Assembly (NCBI GenBank): GCA_933228895.1
Contig: OW121848.1
Location: 163,448,688-163,512,687 of the forward strand
Length of the DNA stretch: 64,000 nt
Reading direction: 5' to 3'
From: Platycnemis pennipes
Taxonomy: Eukaryota; Arthropoda; Insecta; Odonata; Platycnemididae
Shown here: positions 13,601-22,050 of the stretch, one piece after another
Layout: every line of letters starts with the position of its first letter
Position numbering within the stretch: the first letter of the stretch is position 1
Translations under genes and position numbers: made by a program
The notes under the pieces: generated by a model
Databases searched by the model: none
Told to the model about the DNA's origin: nothing
The model's input: the letters and a program-made list of their open reading frames with translations, nothing else

Positions 13601-15259
13601 TTAATTGCTATAGAATCTCGAATTATGAGTCTGCCTACACAAAAAAATAATACATTATTGTTCTAGCATGGCTCAAAAATGAATCTTTCTGCTGAGATGG
13701 GAGAAAAGGACATATATATTTCAACGTCAACATAATTCACTTTTATAACATTTTATAACAACTTCAAAATAATTCATTTTTTTACATATAACTTACCTGT
13801 CGTTTAATACCGGTTAAAACGGGACTAGAGGTATTTTGAAAAAATCACGAGAGGGCTTAGAGCACAATATTTGTTTATGTACATAACAATTTTCTTCCAT
13901 AAGAAAATTTAAGAGCGACATAGTTCAGGAACAAAAGCTTAGAGAGACCGAATCATAAAAAAAGGTCGGCGTCGCCATTACTAAAAATTGAAATAGAGAT
14001 AATGGCCTTATTTCATTAGTTATACTAGGTGGTTTACCATTCAATTATATCATTTCTATTCATGTCTTTAAATTATTATATTTAAATTGACAATCAAGAA
14101 AGACAACCGTAAAACTTCGGTATACTTTTAACTTCATCGTCACTCTGGTGGAGTTGAGAGTATAGCTCAGCATGAACTAAAGCCAAATTAATCACGTACC
14201 GGATGAACTGGACGTTTAAAGAGGTTACCGAGACCTGGGTCCAAGTAATGGATGTGTCGTTTACAGGCTTCAGCTATACTCACCGGGCTAACACCCCGTC
14301 ACAGACTGTCAAGTTGAAAAAAATCATTATGCCTATGTTGGCGTGGGCAAGTACTGAAGTGAATCTACGCCTACCCCAAACCGTAACATTTGAACACCGA
14401 AATGTCTCAGTCTAGTAAAAGGAAAATATCACGTTAATATTTCATTAAATTTACGACCATGAAGTATAAGTGGAGAGCTTTCACCGGAACTGATCCACCA
14501 CATTTTCCACTTTCAGCATGCGTTGATGGAACCGTATTTAACGGTTGATTTAGAGACCAAATCCGCCACAACCTGAATGTTCTACGAATCTCACTTCCGA
14601 GTTATTTTGGCCAGTATTTCAGTTTTTAACAGAACTCGTTATCCGTTTTTGTGGAGATAAGATTCTTACTGAAAAAGAGCATTGGTATTTCGCGATCCAA
14701 ATAACATAAGCTGTAATCAGCCTTCTTCGTCGAGGAATGCTAGGGTAGTTGGGCTTTTTATGAAATATTATAAGTACTTATATGCTCATTTTACATTACG
14801 ATAAATAAGATATTTATCCGTGTACATCCGCAGTTCCTCAACTACCTGCACGACTCGGGCATCGACAGCTACCACTACGTCAACCTCGTCGACGACCTCC
14901 TGGGCCTGCCACACATCAACCCCGTCCTCGCGCACCACGTGAGGCGCCCCGGCAGCACCAGGAGCATCATGAGCATGCTCATGGAGATGCTCGCCGTCAT
15001 CCCCATCGACGACATCAAGGCCTTCTACCACGACAAGGTGGAGAACGACCCCGACTTCCAAGCCCTCCTCGCCAGGCTCCGCTCCCCAGAGTTCAAGAAG
15101 ATCGTGGATGCCGTCAAGGCGATGCCAGAGTACAGCGACCTCATCAACCGACTCAGGGACCACGGCATCCCCGTCGACGACATCGTCAAGGCCATCGACG
15201 ACTTCTTCGGATGGAACCGGATGGTGCTGCTACACCGCCATAGCCGCCCCAGATATTAG
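1545..15259 (+). CDS. Gene 1: secreted Bla g 1 / G12-like insect allergen-related repeat protein (5 exons, about 626 aa)
   Basis: Seen: exons 1545-1608, 1702-1916, 8071-8658, 12009-12596 and 14834-15259 splice with GT..AG borders into one frame (64+215+588+588+426 nt). The product has a hydrophobic N-terminal signal followed by repeated helical units with motifs such as IPVDKIVDIF, NDPEVQEA, SPEFKKIV, MPEYSDL and AIDDFFGW. Known: these match the insect allergen-related repeat family (cockroach Bla g 1, mosquito G12, and the ancestor of butterfly nitrile-specifier proteins). Family members are mostly midgut-secreted, and Bla g 1 units form an all-helical shell around a lipid-filled cavity. Inferred: a secreted midgut lipid-binding or luminal protein. 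Introns 2-4 hold many transposons, the largest being 6.15 kb. The joining of all five exons into one mRNA is inferred from matching phases and order. The last exon may instead be a truncated duplicate. Confidence 0.8.
1702..1916 (+). CDS. Gene 1 exon 2: half allergen unit
   Basis: The acceptor TTTGTAG precedes 1702 and the donor GAC|GTAAGT follows 1916. The 215 nt complete the phase-1 codon of exon 1 and end in phase 0. The product carries SLSDLFDELWSMIPVDKIVD ... NDPEVQEAVAYLKSDDF ... NMPEFKD, the second half of a full unit. It is nearly identical to the 3' half of exons 3 and 4, with a visible change to KHL where the others have KKL. Confidence 0.85.
2335..4944 (+). mobile_element. CR1/L2/Jockey-type LINE, 5'-truncated, intact RT ORF
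   Basis: The longest ORF in the window (2335-4824, 829 codons) carries the end of an APE-type endonuclease (LLATNIPERV ... TGISDHKIVHAKF) and a full reverse transcriptase. RT motifs are KAPGPDQIP, NITPIFKSGD, NYRPISL, QHGFRKGRSC, FLDFKKAFDKVPH, GVPQGSVVGPLLFLLYINDL and the catalytic FADD at residues 550-553. A C-terminal region with RYLGVTITKDLSWG and LGWESLSERR follows. The 3' UTR ends in a (GATGTA)n tail at about 4918-4944. LINE homology seems to begin near 2445, so the first 37 or so residues probably belong to flanking DNA and most of the endonuclease is lost. It lies in gene 1 intron 2, same strand. It is the youngest-looking copy of a family with many fragments here. Confidence 0.88.
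5218..5624 (+). repeat. Dispersed repeat, copy 1 (about 400 bp)
   Basis: Matches 29804-30208 in direct orientation over its full length, with shared blocks such as TCGTTTACCATATTTTTTAT, CCCTTTCGGAAAAGTGGGCG and AAAGCAGCTTCTT. It encodes nothing recognisable. Probably a non-autonomous transposon of unknown class. Confidence 0.7.
5625..6119. other. Gene 1 intron 2 sequence, nothing recognised
   Basis: AT-rich. Short open frames here lack family motifs. Confidence 0.5.
6120..6166 (+). repeat. Left end of a segment duplicated upstream of exons 3 and 5
   Basis: GAGGAATGCTAGGGTAGTTG with flanking bases recurs at about 14729-14768, just upstream of exon 5. It marks the left edge of the exon duplication. 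Confidence 0.6.
6690..6850 (+). mobile_element. RTE-type LINE 3' end fragment
   Basis: Shows the same ending as the copy at 38070-38225: a run reading AGGCCTCGTATGAGATATAT, then GCCGATAGAAGAAT, TCAAAACAATCATAGGATTG and a GATGATGATG tail. Confidence 0.65.
7830..7995 (-). mobile_element. tRNA-like SINE or RTE tail, minus strand
   Basis: On the minus strand GGGTTCGATTCC at about 7836-7847 is a B-box. The plus-strand side ends in the GACAGACAGACAGACACACC tail. No intact tRNA cloverleaf is seen. Confidence 0.4.
8071..8658 (+). CDS. Gene 1 exon 3: full allergen repeat unit (196 codons)
   Basis: The acceptor ACATCCGCAG precedes 8071 and the donor GAC|GTAAGT follows 8658. The exon has 588 nt and is phase 0 at both ends. 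It encodes FLNYLHDSG ... LLGLPHINP ... IMSMLMEMLAVIPIDDIKAF ... AIDDFFGWNRM ... LNDLLNELWSMIPVDKIVD ... MPEFKD, that is two related helical halves. It is very GC-rich, with mostly C or G at third positions, against AT-rich introns. That base bias creates long open frames on the opposite strand, which are not genes. Confidence 0.9.
8659..9235. other. Gene 1 intron 3, nothing recognised
   Basis: No exon, domain or clear repeat seen. Confidence 0.5.
9240..9412 (-). mobile_element. tRNA-derived SINE, minus strand
   Basis: The minus strand at 9340-9411 has tRNA-like A-box sequence (GTGGCCTATTGGGTAGTGC) and B-box sequence (GGGTTCAAATCC) at the normal spacing, followed by non-tRNA sequence. This is a SINE head, not a functional tRNA gene. 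Confidence 0.6.
9420..10090. other. Gene 1 intron 3, nothing recognised
   Basis: AT-rich with no supported feature. Confidence 0.5.
10095..10500 (-). mobile_element. CR1/L2-like LINE 3' fragment (diverged)
   Basis: Minus-strand match to the tail of the 2335-4944 LINE: CTACGTCTACGCAATACCCT tail side, CACCAAGCATGCACCA, and the segment ATCGAATCTAGCATAATGCG ... CATCTTCAGTAAAGCTATCC. Many substitutions; an old copy. Confidence 0.75.
10500..11204. other. Gene 1 intron 3, nothing recognised
   Basis: AT-rich with no supported feature. The first bases may be more of the decayed LINE. Confidence 0.4.
11205..11830 (-). mobile_element. CR1/L2-like LINE 3' fragment (highly diverged)
   Basis: Minus strand. 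Tail-side TCTACATTTACGCATTACCA, then GGAGGTGAAGATCACGAAAC and ATCTGGTCAAATCTAGAATA, in the same order as the LINE 3' region. It lies just upstream of gene 1 exon 4. Confidence 0.65.
12009..12596 (+). CDS. Gene 1 exon 4: full allergen repeat unit, near-identical to exon 3
   Basis: The acceptor GATCCGCAG precedes 12009 and the donor GAC|GTAAGT follows 12596. It is 588 nt and phase 0 at both ends. By eye it differs from exon 3 at about seven bases, changing three residues (LSDSG for LHDSG, RHPG for RRPG, GWSRM for GWNRM). The upstream flank matches exon 3 only near the acceptor, so homogenisation covers mainly the exon. Confidence 0.9.
12597..14727. other. Gene 1 intron 4, mostly unrecognised
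   Basis: AT-rich and without coding signs. It holds one small hairpin (13425-13500) and an unclassified segment at 14270-14420. The latter reads like a transposon UTR but was not assigned. Confidence 0.4.
13425..13500. repeat. Short inverted repeat (possible small MITE)
   Basis: ACAAATGTCAGTT at 13425-13437 pairs with AACTGACATTTGT at 13488-13500. Arms are 13 bp around a 50-bp loop. Confidence 0.4.
14728..14833 (+). repeat. Duplicated intron flank of exon 5
   Basis: Matches 6120-6166 and then 7995-8070, the sequence around exon 3, so exon 5 was copied together with its 5' flank. The RTE-like insertion at 6167-7995 is missing here. Confidence 0.65.
14834..15259 (+). CDS. Gene 1 exon 5: half allergen unit with stop, probable terminal exon
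   Basis: The acceptor TACATCCGCAG precedes 14834. The first 389 or so nt match exon 3 with two visible changes (LVDDLL for LANDLL) through GWNRM at about 15222. The sequence then diverges into VLLHRHSRPRY and a TAG stop at 15257-15259. The homology includes 5' flanking intron, so this is a segmental copy of the exon 3 region. It could be the natural C-terminal exon, since the family's half units allow ending after FFGW, or a truncated duplicate now serving as the end. An ATTAAA at 15375 is a weak polyadenylation candidate. Confidence 0.65.
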   Translation, partial: FLNYLHDSGIDSYHYVNLVDDLLGLPHINPVLAHHVRRPGSTRSIMSMLMEMLAVIPIDDIKAFYHDKVENDPDFQALLARLRSPEFKKIVDAVKAMPEYSDLINRLRDHGIPVDDIVKAIDDFFGWNRMVLLHRHSRPRY

Positions 15260-15607
15260 GAATGCCACTCTGCTCCTTATGGACTCATGGACTAGACACC
15301 ACTTTAACAAAAAAAACTTGGACTTCTTCCGTCTATATTGTATAAAATGTCGCGGAAGAATCCTGTGATATTCTGATTAAATTATTGCAATATCAATACA
15401 TTAATATTTTAGTCGATTTTATTCTTTCATTCCCAACCAATTCCGAAGAATAATTTAGATCACACTTGCTTAAATTACTCTAAAGCTGACTTAGACTAAC
15501 CTTAACAGTGAAACGAAGGTCGCGTGAAGTCTACCCATTTCGAGTGGAATAATCTGCTTCTTCCCCGTTGTCACCCATGGATTTGTAAAAGGGTTTGTAA
15601 AGATTAA

Positions 15608-16320
15608 CATGCGTCTGCTATAATTGGAGAGAAGAAGATGAAAGAGTGCTGATATCGTAAGACGCCATAGTACCGTACGTTGGACCGTGAGCCTGACGCC
15701 GCGACCACTGGCGACTAAGTTATTTTCATAGAATTGAGGTAAACTGATGATCTTTTGCGTAACCCGTTAAAGCGTTGTCTCAGACAAGGATATTATCGTA
15801 AACTGTTCATTCCAAAATATGATCTCATGACCATTCTGCAAAATCAATTCTAATTATTCCCAACCGTAATTGCTTAGAAAGTATGTTAGTTAACATTATG
15901 TGGGTATGGTGGTTATCTTAATGACGCTGTTGTCGATCATTTCCCCTGCTACTCGATGCTCTCTTCATATGTAACTACCACGAAAGTGGAAATTTGTTCC
16001 TTCGGATGCCTGAGAAAGGCTTTTCAACTGCAAGTGTTCTTTGGCTCCTCGGATAGCCGTACGGTTGGAGAGGATACCCTCCACGGCATGGGCCTCCCGG
16101 AATCTTCTCGAGAGCCTCTTCTTTACTCGTTCGTTTGCTCGTCGGTAACTAACTCGTAGTTCATTCCTTTCGCACTCAAATGGGTCCATTTGTACAGTTT
16201 CACATGTGTACGGTTGTAATTGGTGAGAAGAAGATGAAAGAGACAGTGTGCTTAGATCGTAAGACGCCAGAGTACCGTGAGACGGTCGACGGTGAGCCTG
16301 ACGCCGGACCACTGGAGGGC
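15608..16320 (+). repeat. Direct repeat pair, about 110 bp each, 600 bp apart
   Basis: 15608-15715 and 16207-16320 share GAGAAGAAGATGAAAGAG, ATCGTAAGACGCCA, AGTACCGT and GTGAGCCTGACGCC in order. The space between encodes nothing recognised. Possibly short LTR-like or tandemly nested repeat ends. Confidence 0.55.
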
Positions 16321-16329
16321 TCACTCAAA

Positions 16330-17280
16330 ACTATTTTTCTTTCTTAAACGAAATATTACCTCTACCAAACCTTTATAATTAGTGGAGGAGGATTATATCT
16401 ACAACATATAAATAAATAAATGAGCAAAATCGAGGACATAGATATATCGTCAAAAATCGATTTGAAGATTTAAATTTCTTATAAACTTTATAAAATTGTG
16501 TACATTTTATAATATAATAACTTACTACATTTTTGCTAATCAAAACGTTTAGTATAAGTCCTTTTGTATATCTGTATCTTTAATATCCTCGCAGATATAG
16601 TGTAAAATGTATAGGCATTTTTGCAAAATTCGAATTTTGCAACGTTTCAATTTATCGTAAACGGCAGCATGTCTTGCAAAACGGCTTTGGGGTTTTCATT
16701 TTCCTATCATATGATGACGTTTTGCCAAGTTTGGTCAAAATCGGTCAGCCTAAGGGTAATCGCCTGTTTGAATTGACATGGATATATACCTATAGCTTCA
16801 GACATAAATTGATTAGGTTATTTACTGATACACACTTAACCACTATCCTCGAGCTAGTCCCCAGCATAAACGCACTAATCACCCTTCATTACTATTTAAA
16901 CACGACCTTCCCCATCACATCGAGGATAAATGCCTATGTAACTAACTTTTACGAGTACGTTTACCGCCTGTGAAGGGCTTTCGCGGTATTTCTTGTAGCA
17001 AATATGATAACCTACCGTGAGATATATAAGGCAGCTTTAAATCATTTCCACTTTATCCCCAGGCTCACAAAGCAACACACAAATACAGTAACATTCCTTG
17101 CTAATGACATCAAGGCGATTGAATAGAAAGATTATCTTTTGAGGTGGCAAAATTTACTGAATAAAGCATAATGAAACAGCATACGTTGCATAAGTAGATA
17201 AAAATCATCGCTCTTTCACTTGGACGTAAACAACCACACTCACAATATAAAAGACTCTCAAACAACACAATAATCCATGA
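16330..17280. other. Intergenic, nothing recognised
   Basis: AT-rich. The open frame at 16674-16973 has no family resemblance. Confidence 0.45.
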
Positions 17281-18150
17281 CATCTACATCTACATCTACA
17301 CGATACCCTGCAAGCCACCGCGAGGGTGTGTGGCAGGGGGTGAAGATCACCAAGCATGCACTACTAACATGCAAACAAGAACTATAGGGTCTCATGCAAC
17401 TAGATTGTTAGTATCTATAGTGTTTAAGGGATCATGGGATCCCATGGTATCTATAGTGTTTAAGGGATATACAGACATCATGCACTACAGGCTACTCAAA
17501 TATATTTCCCCTACCTATCCCTTTGCTCTGCTGCCTATTCTGTTCTCTTATAGTACGGGGGAAAAATACCATTTTGAATCTATCGGTACGACAATCTATC
17601 TCTCTAATCTTATTTATCTGGTCGAATCTAGTATAATACGCTGGTTTTTTTAATATGTGCCTAACATCTTCAGTAAAGCTATCCGACTGCAATTTCTCTA
17701 ATAGATTTAATCTGTACCTTAACCTACGCTCTGATAATGATTCCCACCCTAATTCTTGTATTAATTCTGAAACACTACTCAACCTATCGTAACACCTTTA
17801 AGCGAACCTAGCTGCTCTATGATACACACTGTCTAATTCTCTGATCAAACCTAATTCATTAGGATCCCATACACTGGCTGCATACTCAAGGTGGAGCCTA
17901 ACTAGTGAAAAGTAGCATCGCTCTTTTGTCTTCTCATCACATTTCCCAATTACTCTTTTTATAAATCCTAGCTTTCTCTTCACTCGGCCGCATATTTCCC
18001 GGATGTGGCTTCCCCACGATAAATCTTTAGTGATTGCTACACCTAAATATCTTATTGTTTCAGCGTTTTCGATATTCGTGTTACTAATTTTATAGGTACG
18101 CTCTATCGAATTATTCCTCCTCCAAAAATTGATAGCTACACGAGGACGAG
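17281..18150 (-). mobile_element. CR1/L2-like LINE 3' half, minus strand
   Basis: Starts with the reversed (GATGTA)n tail (CATCTACATCTACATCTACA) and reads back through the C-terminal region: LGWESLSERR, RCYFSLVRLHLEYAASVWDP and the KRKLGFIKRV segment. It is broken by a frameshift near 17790 and by a stop. It ends abruptly near 18150, where RT sequence stops (5' truncation). Confidence 0.85.
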
Positions 18151-18562
18151 GACAAATCCTAATGCGTATTGTTAATTAGGGATTACATACCGTTAACGTA
18201 GACCTAATCACATTGGACACCACAATGCAATGGAATAAAAAGATGAAACTTGGGGTGGGAAAATCCACAGAATGAAGAATAATAAAGCACTACATTGTTT
18301 ATCCTTTCACTGGGGCCTAAGCAACCACACAAGACAGAAGCAATCCACCTACTATATTCAATTCGCATAGATTCCAAATCTTAATTTAAGGCAATAGTTG
18401 AAACAACGAAATAATTTCTGGAAAAAAAATTCTCTGACACTTGTAAAGATACCTCAGACACATGTAATCCATCTCAGATCATTAAAAACAATGTTTACCA
18501 CTGAATTGCCACAATTTGCAGTCACAAAACACGCTAAACATTCATTATGCAATATTCTCACC

Positions 18563-18811
18563 GAAAGTGACATTATTAAAATAATCACTTGGTAAGATTC
18601 CACAAATTTTATTTTTCCCCGACCTAGGTTTCGATTGGTTTGACAATCATTATCAAGGACAATCATTATCAAATAATGATTGTCAAACCAATCGAAACCT
18701 AGGTCGGGGAAAAATAAAATTTGTGGAATCTTACCAAGTGATTATTTTAATAACTATGCGGTTCCACCAAGTGAAGCCTGAGGATTTCCTCTTTATTCGG
18801 AAAGTGACATT
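18563..18811. mobile_element. Short PLE-derived fold-back element with 12-bp TSD
   Basis: The 12-bp duplication GAAAGTGACATT lies at 18563-18574 and 18800-18811. Between them is a near-perfect inverted repeat, from about 18575-18654 to about 18676-18753. A one-sided tail with GTTCCACCAAGTGAAGCCTG follows (18761-18780). The arms share TGTGGAATCTT and CGAAACCTAGG with the PLE remnant at 56.8 kb. The arm sequence CCAATCGAAACCTAGGTC resembles the 3' half of a hammerhead ribozyme. Confidence 0.75.
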
Positions 18812-19455
18812 GTTATTTCTTGCTCAAGAGAAATCTATTAATGCCAATTCTGAAATTAAAAGTTGAAGTTATATGCAATAGTCGGATAGCTCGTTATGAA
18901 TTGCTATTCGTTTAAGCCACATGACGTGTATGAAGACATTTCCAAAAATAAACTCCCACGACATTCTAGGCCAATACCTATGCTAAGAGGCAATTTATAA
19001 TGAGACTTCAATTATTTTATATCCCTTACATATTCACAAGAACGATATTTTTATAATTACTATCTAAAAACAAAGGCTCTACTCTATATGATCGACTATA
19101 ATCATTAAATTGATTCAGAAAAAACAAAATCCCGAAGTTTTCACCAATTTCAACGAAATATTCAAAGATAACTCTGACACGGTGTCGACAACAGGATACC
19201 TATATACTATATTATGAGATGGGGAACCCACATGCCAACAACAGCGAAAGGCAAACTTTTAACTGGGAGAATATCCGATACTCATACGTAAAATACCAAG
19301 GCACATTGATATCATCCCTATTCATCGCTATAGCATGGAAAACATTGACACTCTCAAAATAGCTATAATTATTCTAATTTAATTGCTCTATCACATCATG
19401 TAAAGATTTTTATGCATTTAAATACTTAAAATTAAGTTAATAATCCCTAATTGCA
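18812..19455. other. Intergenic, nothing recognised
   Basis: AT-rich with no supported feature. Confidence 0.45.
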
Positions 19456-19634
19456 CAGGCCTGCGAAATTGAAGTTTTTGAAAAATACAAGAGAATTTTT
19501 CGCTGAGTTTTATGTTATTTGTTGAGCTGATTTTGAAAATGTCCTACTTTTTTCCATCACGTCAGGATTTTTTCTAAAATCGATATCAATATTTTTGCTA
19601 AATTCCTATTTTAATAGGAATTCTCTCGAACAAT

Positions 19635-19800
19635 TTTGCATGTACTATCTGGCAACAGTGGTTTTTTATCCATTTAAATCTATGTCAAATAATCGATTCG
19701 TGGTAGAGAAAAAAATTTTATCAACAATTGATTATTTTTTATCAGTTTAAATGGATGAAAACCGCTGTTGCCATATCGCACCTTTGGTCGAGAGGAAAAC
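19635..19800. repeat. MITE-like inverted repeat
   Basis: TCTGGCAACAGTGG ... ATCCATTTAAAT on the left pairs with TTTAAATGGATGAAAAC ... GCTGTTGCCATA on the right, around a short AT-rich centre. No TSD fixed. Confidence 0.5.
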
Positions 19801-19861
19801 AAAAAGTTCCCATGAGTTTAAACTTTTTACATCATATTACGGTACGGTTTCTAGAATAAAA

Positions 19862-20090
19862 TCACCAACAGACTATTGGAATAAAATATAGGTGCACTTT
19901 TCCACAGCTAATTTATTGCTGCGTACGACGCGTTTCGGCTCACAGACCCATCATCTGGTACAAGACTTGCCGAAACGCGTCGTACGCAGCAATAAATTAG
20001 TTGTGGAAAAGTGCACCTATATTTTATTCCAATATGTCAAACTTCCACTACATCTCGCCTGAATCAGTTGATTTTATTCACCAACAGACT
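19862..20090. mobile_element. Short PLE-derived fold-back element with 13-bp TSD
   Basis: TCACCAACAGACT occurs at 19862-19874 and 20078-20090. The 203 bp between contain arms of about 60 bp (19875-19939 and about 19969-20033, e.g. TGCGTACGACGCGTTTCGG and its complement) around a 29-bp loop. A one-sided tail with CTTCCACTACATCTCGCCTG follows. The minus-strand loop plus arm at 19927-19958 gives a hammerhead-like core, CAGATGATG ... GAAACGCGTC. Confidence 0.8.
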
Positions 20091-20189
20091 GTTTTTATTG
20101 AGGTAATTTATATAAAATAGACGATTGACGAAGATGATCATTATGTATGTGAACATGAATGTTTGAAACAAATTTTAAACTGATCAAAA

Positions 20190-21830
20190 AAACATAACAA
20201 AAAAGTTTCTATTTAAGTACGTATTCTTTTTCCTTTGAAACTTCTTGATGACGTTCTTTTTTCTGTTCAATCTCAGGCCTATCTCGTATATATACATCCA
20301 ACAGTAGTCGGCGAGCATGCTCTTGCCCCATTTCCTTGATAATTGCGCTCCATTACTTTGATGTCTTGGTTGGACCTTTTTCCCTGTTCTTCGCTGACTG
20401 ATCCTAAATTTTCGTGTAAAAAGTCTACATGTAAGTGAAGAAAACGTATTTTCACACTCATGGAGCAACCCAATAGTTGAAATTTGTACAGCATATTCAT
20501 AACAATTCCTTCATTATAGTCAGGATTCTTGTAATTACCCAGAAATTTACTGACAACATCTTTGAAGGCAATCCAAGCTTCTTTTTTCTTTGTTGTCATG
20601 CTAGTATCAAATTCTTTATCCTTCATAAGCTTGCGGATATCTGGTCCAACAAATATTCCCTTTTTCAACTTGGCTTCGAATAAACCTTGAAACTTTTTGC
20701 ACTGATATTTTATCTTCTGGAAGAGCCTTGACAAACTGCTTCATGACACCTAATTTTGTATGCAGAGGGGGTAACAATACGGTTTTTGGATCGATTAATC
20801 TGTTCCGAATCACATTCTTGGTGCCTGGTTCAAGATTTTGTCTTTTCGGCCATTCTTTTTTGACCCAATGTTGTGTCTTAATACGGCTGTCCCACTCACA
20901 AATGAAGCATGGGAACTTTGTTTATCAGCCTTGTTGACCTAGAAGCAAGGAGATAACTTTCAAATCACCGCATATAGTCCAACCATGGTCAGCATATTTT
21001 ATTTTGTCGAGTACGAGAGCTAGGTTTTCATAGCGTTCTTTTAAATGCACCGAGTGTTAAACTGGTAGATAGAGATGCATAATGGCTGCCGTGATGAAGA
21101 AGGACAGCTTTGAGGCCCCTTTTAGATGAATCTGTAACCAGCCTCCATTCATCTTCATCGTAGGTGATATTAAATTTGCTCAACAATCCGGGAGCATCAG
21201 AACAATAGACCAGGTTCTCCTCTTCCTCAAAGTACTTTTAAAAAATTACTTTTCTCGATTCTTTTTTTCTTTCAATCTGGAGCCCAACAATTTATATACC
21301 TCTTTCGAAAGGCCCAGATCTCTACACAGATCATTAAGTTCAACCTAAGAGAAGGGCTGAGGTGAATCGTCTCCAGAGGGCTTATATTCCGTATCGGAGC
21401 CTTGAACTTCTGGATGTTCCGAGTCTGAAGACTCTGAAGAGATGACTGGCAATTCAGTTGAAGGCAAAGGCACTGGCACTCCAGGTCCATGAGGAACCTG
21501 TCATGATAACATGTCATGAGGCCGATGACATGTTATCAAGATAAGAGATTAGCTTTTGATTTTTGCGGTTATACCCACGGTAATGTCAGGAACAAAAGCA
21601 GCAATCATCAGAGTGGTTTTTCAGTTCCCTCCATGTCATAGGAATTCCAAATCGTAAAGCAGTCTTCTTTCCTTTGAGCCATAAGCGTAGATCAATGAGA
21701 CACTGTACACAAACTTTATGAGGTGCCCACGATTTGTCCTGGTCTCCGGTTTTCATGCCAAAATACGCAGATAAAGTTGTCTTACATAGTCTGTAATGCT
21801 CCTCATGCAATTTTTAATTACACTATATAC
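20190..21830 (-). pseudogene. Orphan transposon-associated protein family, C-terminal part
   Basis: Read on the minus strand in several frames. From N to C: a Cys-rich block with MKTGDQDKSWAPHKVCVQC, GKKTALRFGIPMTWRE and DDCCFC near 21600-21800; a piece with LNDLCRDLGLSKE near 21310; DEDEWRLVTDSSKRGLKAVL near 21130; then PKTVLLPPLHTKLGVMKQF, GIFVGPDIRKLMKDKEF, FLGNYKNPDY, and LGSVSEEQGKRSNQDIKVME ending near 20300. I recognise this order from abundant uncharacterised insect proteins that occur in many genomic copies. The function is not known to me, and the Cys/His blocks suggest zinc binding. Several frameshifts make this copy nonfunctional. The N-terminal part of the same family appears at 51.4-52.3 kb. 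Confidence 0.65.
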
Positions 21831-22050
21831 GCCGCATATGCATCAAAAGTCATCGGGCAAATTTTCACAATGCCTCGAGTTCGAAAAAAAATGTATGGTA
21901 AAGGTTCATAAAAATCAAACTAAAATTGAATTTTTCAAGAAAATGTGACGTGATAGAAATTTTTCATTTTTTTTTTTTTTTAATCAGCACCAAAAAATCT
22001 ACAAAGTACAGCTATCAATTCCCTAGTATTTTTTTCATCACAGGCCTTTG

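Larger units (their letters stand above)
19456..22050 (-). mobile_element. Orphan-family DNA transposon remnant (minus strand)
   Basis: Inferred element around the coding remnant at 20190-21830. The two ends carry loosely matching inverted sequence: AGGCCTG followed by GAAAAATAC at about 19459-19495, against the reverse of GTATTTTTTTCATCACAGGCCT near 22027-22048. An inner match also exists (CATCACGTCAGGA against GTGACGTGATAG). The boundaries are approximate. It hosts two smaller insertions at 19630-19800 and 19862-20090. Confidence 0.45.

Noticed and set aside
16674..16973. 99-codon open frame
   Set aside because: AT-rich with no domain or repeat link.
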